A program made the position numbers and the translations under genes. The notes beneath the pieces are model-generated. The model did not search any database and had not been told where the DNA came from. It saw only the letters and a program-made list of their open reading frames with translations. Shown here piece by piece: positions 61,801-64,000 of a stretch of DNA of 64,000 nucleotides. Within the stretch, counting starts at the first letter, position 1. Each line of letters starts with the position of its first letter. This DNA comes from Balneola sp. (GTDB taxonomy: Bacteria; Bacteroidota; Rhodothermia; Balneolales; Balneolaceae): positions 62,001-126,000 of the forward strand of contig JANQSE010000002.1 in the NCBI GenBank assembly GCA_028284195.1, read 5' to 3'.

Positions 61801-62982
61801 TCACTCTCCACTACCCATCAATGGTTCATTAAAAGCCCGAATGCTGGAATTAGGTAAGCCATTTGGGTAATTGGCTTTGATCATGTTGATGGTTTCGATC
61901 ACAATTTCCAGATGTTTCTCTTTTGAGTTTTGATAGAAAGCTTGTGCAGCATCAGAGAGTTTGGGTTTGCCATGAAGGGGTTTGTCGCTCACACAAAGTA
62001 AAGTAGCATGAGGAACCCGGTACCGGAATCCATTGGTTGCAACCGTGGCTGATTCCATGTCAACAGCCAGGCTTCTGCTTTGGTGAATTTTTTCAATGGT
62101 ATTTTTCTTGGAGAATTCCCAGTTGCGATTTGCGGTGGTAAATACCGTTCCGACCCGGTAATTTAAGCCTGCGTTATCAAGAGCTTGTTTCAGGTACAGA
62201 TTCAATAGGTAATTTGGGATTACTGGAATTCCAATAGGAAAAAGATCATCCAGTAAACGATCGTCCCGCATATATCCGCTTGCAAGAACAAAATCGCCGA
62301 TTTTCTGGTGGTTTCGCAACCCACCGCAATGGCCAACCATCATCATAGCATCGGGCCGGAGTACAGAAACGTGATCGGTAATGGTTTTGGCGTTTGAAGG
62401 CCCAACTCCAATATTGATTAATGTAATGCCTTTGTGGTCATCTAGCTTATGATGGAAAGCAGGCATTTGAACGCCGTCTCGACCGGGCTTTATACAATCA
62501 GGAAATTTTTCTCTAAATACCTCAACGTGCATATCGTAGTTGGTAAACAAGATGTAACGCTGAAAATCGCAAGCATCCGTTCCGGTATAATGCTGCAGCC
62601 TAGCTAGTGAAATATCTGTTCTCTCGGGGCTGAAGAGAAACAATTTTTTATTAGTGATATCCCAATCGCTTTCATCAACATGATCAAGCAATACCGGATC
62701 ATTCAGTTTCATTATTTCCCGGGAAGGCTCAATTTTTATATCTGCTGCTTTTTTTAAAAGCCTAACCAATTCCCTTTTTAAATACCATCTTAAAGCTTTT
62801 GGTTGTGCTATTTCTCCTTTAATAATAGGATTGTGTTCTGACCAGGCACGCTCCACAAAAAGTTTAGGATATTTTCCTGAGGCATAAATTTTCTCCATCA
62901 GGTCGCAGGCATTTTCCGTAGCTTCATCCAGCTTTTTAGCATCAGAGAATTGAGCGTGTGATAACAGAAGTGAATTTGACAT
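61801..62982 (-). CDS. amn: AMP nucleosidase
   Basis: Splits AMP to adenine and ribose-5-phosphate. 393 residues from the ATG at 62982. The N-terminal about 150 residues match the AMP nucleosidase-specific lead, and the C-terminal half is a nucleoside-phosphorylase fold: 'MMMVGHCGGLRNHQKIGDFV', 'NRNWEFSKKNTIEKI', and 'SRSLAVDMESATVATNGFRY'. The frame continues to 63060, but starts there would run through the divergent Nudix gene. The chosen start shares the CATG palindrome at 62980-62983 with the Nudix start. Confidence 0.9.
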   Translation of the reverse strand: MSNSLLLSHAQFSDAKKLDEATENACDLMEKIYASGKYPKLFVERAWSEHNPIIKGEIAQPKALRWYLKRELVRLLKKAADIKIEPSREIMKLNDPVLLDHVDESDWDITNKKLFLFSPERTDISLARLQHYTGTDACDFQRYILFTNYDMHVEVFREKFPDCIKPGRDGVQMPAFHHKLDDHKGITLINIGVGPSNAKTITDHVSVLRPDAMMMVGHCGGLRNHQKIGDFVLASGYMRDDRLLDDLFPIGIPVIPNYLLNLYLKQALDNAGLNYRVGTVFTTANRNWEFSKKNTIEKIHQSRSLAVDMESATVATNGFRYRVPHATLLCVSDKPLHGKPKLSDAAQAFYQNSKEKHLEIVIETINMIKANYPNGLPNSSIRAFNEPLMGSGE

Positions 62983-63547
62983 GAGCAAACCATTTAGTTT
63001 TATAATTGAACCCTGGGTAAAAACCAAAGAACAAGTTGAATATACAACGAATATCTTCAAGGTTTTTAAGACGGAAATGAGGATAGAATCAGAAAATCAT
63101 CAGGCTGCATTTTCTATCATAAAAGCTCCGGAATGGATAAATGTGATTGCTCTGACCGATGAAAATGAAATTGTTCTTGTTGAGCAATATAGGTATGGAA
63201 TTGAAAAGCCAACTTTGGAATTACCAGGCGGTGTTGTGGATGAAGGGGAGCATCCCAGAGAAGCGTCCATCAGAGAGCTGAAAGAAGAAACCGGATATGA
63301 AGGCAATGAAATCGTCAACCTTGGAAAGGTTAGCTCTAATCCGGCAATGATGAATAATTATACTCATACCTATCTTATCAAAGGCTGCAAAAAAGTCTCG
63401 GATCAAGAGCTGGATGGAAATGAGCGTATTAATGTGCACGTGATGCCGTTGGATGATTTTCTGAAACTGGTTGCAAACGGAGGAGTGCATCACTCATTAG
63501 TGGTTGCCGCAGTAGCGAAGTATTTATTGAGCAAACAAAGCTCTTAG
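62981..63547 (+). CDS. Nudix hydrolase, ADP-ribose pyrophosphatase-like
   Basis: 188 residues. The Nudix box is complete in 'GGVVDEGEHPREASIRELKE' and continues EETGYEG (from about residue 83). The N-terminal beta sheet and 'VNVIALTDENEIVLVEQYRY' style strands ('WINVIALTDENEIV') resemble ADP-ribose pyrophosphatases of the NudF/MutT-like group. The likely reaction is cleavage of ADP-ribose or a related nucleotide to AMP plus ribose-5-phosphate. AMP is the substrate of the divergent neighbour, so the pair could form a short salvage route. Its start codon overlaps that of amn. Confidence 0.88.
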   Translation: MSKPFSFIIEPWVKTKEQVEYTTNIFKVFKTEMRIESENHQAAFSIIKAPEWINVIALTDENEIVLVEQYRYGIEKPTLELPGGVVDEGEHPREASIRELKEETGYEGNEIVNLGKVSSNPAMMNNYTHTYLIKGCKKVSDQELDGNERINVHVMPLDDFLKLVANGGVHHSLVVAAVAKYLLSKQSS

Positions 63548-63555
63548 AATCGATT

Positions 63556-64000
63556 ATGAAAGAACACATCTACAAATCTACTTTAAACTGGACTGGAAAT
63601 ACCGGAAGAGGAACAGAAGGCTACTCTTCTTACGAGAGAAGTTATACTATCAAAATAAAAGGTAAGGCTGTTCTTGACGGGTCTTCCGATCCGGCATTCA
63701 GAGGGGATGCAACCAAGCACAATCCGGAAGAATTATTTCTGGTGTCCATTTCATCTTGCCATATGCTGTGGTATTTGCACCTTTGCTCGGTTAACAAGAT
63801 TGTTGTATTGGAATATGAAGATGAGGCAACCGGAACTATGGAAGAAGATAATGATGGAAGCGGTCGATTCACGGAGGTTGTACTTCATCCAGCGGTAAAA
63901 GTCAGTGATCAATCAATGATTGAAAAAGCCAGTTCACTTCATAAGCAAGCCAATGAAAAGTGCTTTATTGCAAACTCTTGTAACTTTAAAATCAAACATA
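63556..64000 (+). CDS. OsmC/Ohr-family peroxiredoxin-like protein, 3' end cut by window
   Basis: 148 codons visible. 'DGSSDPAFRGDATKHNPEEL' and 'SISSCHMLWYLHLCSVNKIV' match the OsmC family around its first reactive Cys (S-x-C-H-M). Near the cut the second Cys appears ('ANEKCFIANSCNFKI'). It is the OsmC-type rather than Ohr-type organic peroxide reductase. It follows the Nudix gene by 8 bases. The start ATG is well placed, with AATCGATT before it. Confidence 0.93.
   Translation, partial: MKEHIYKSTLNWTGNTGRGTEGYSSYERSYTIKIKGKAVLDGSSDPAFRGDATKHNPEELFLVSISSCHMLWYLHLCSVNKIVVLEYEDEATGTMEEDNDGSGRFTEVVLHPAVKVSDQSMIEKASSLHKQANEKCFIANSCNFKIKH

Noticed and set aside
1-64000. tRNA, rRNA or riboswitch genes
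   Set aside because: No tRNA-type T-loop or acceptor patterns, no rRNA-like stretches and no known riboswitch core were found in the gaps by eye; a covariance-model search was not possible.

Overview
The window looks like a chromosomal segment of a free-living, Gram-negative member of the Bacteroidota/Rhodothermota/Balneolota group, most likely a Balneolaceae-type bacterium. The clues are a secreted protease ending in an 'NYPNPFNPST' sorting-type domain, an OmpA protein with thrombospondin type-3 repeats, HU-like domains fused to SPOR, LolA next to FtsK, DUF3127, Mrp, a Bacteroidota-style UvrA without its first CxxC, and almost no Shine-Dalgarno sequences. Base composition is moderately AT-rich by eye. 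I see no rRNA, tRNA, CRISPR array or complete insertion sequence. The taxonomic call is inference from protein families, not from a marker RNA.

Layout. 0-16.3 kb is a long minus-strand block: the start of uvrA, a large secreted sortilin-like propeller protein, a decayed S41 peptidase, an ExbB/ExbD/TonB energy-transduction set with an HU-SPOR envelope protein and an outer-membrane barrel, then a flippase-like membrane protein, lolA, ftsK, comB and gcvT. 16.4-18.9 kb is a more AT-rich plus-strand cassette with three linked exported products: a small Cys-rich peptide, a six-bladed propeller lipoprotein and a metzincin lipoprotein. It is followed by a decayed SWIM-like fragment. 19.3-21.5 kb holds apbC/mrp, a TRIC channel and a DoxX-like gene. 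21.7-28.5 kb carries putP, glutamate dehydrogenase, two membrane proteins, a quinone oxidoreductase, a fatty-acid hydroxylase and DUF3127.

28.7-38 kb holds a second metzincin with a C-terminal sorting domain, a VOC protein, TlpA, OmpA, an iodotyrosine-deiodinase-like flavoprotein, a secreted YciI-like protein and a membrane gluzincin. 38.1-48 kb contains DUF4097, an amidohydrolase, MscS, an ECF sigma/membrane partner/CpxP-like set, glycogen phosphorylase, ispE, cca and a Usp. 48.3-49 kb is an AbrB-Doc toxin-antitoxin pair with a palindromic candidate operator. 49-64 kb is mostly housekeeping: a sugar nucleotidyltransferase, a membrane-anchored Mur ligase, malic enzyme, M1 peptidase, recR-ybaB-dnaX, argS, radC, AMP nucleosidase, a Nudix hydrolase whose start codon overlaps that of AMP nucleosidase, and the start of an OsmC gene.

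Themes: a strong envelope and extracellular-proteolysis component (four HExxH proteins, of which two are metzincins), many translationally coupled pairs (ATGA/GTGA/TAATG overlaps), and several decayed genes and REP-like repeats at gene borders. The best candidate for an undescribed system is the 16.4-18.9 kb peptide-propeller-protease cassette. The most unusual structural details are the shared CATG start codons at 62980-62983 and a terminator hairpin lying over the apparent tlpA start codon.
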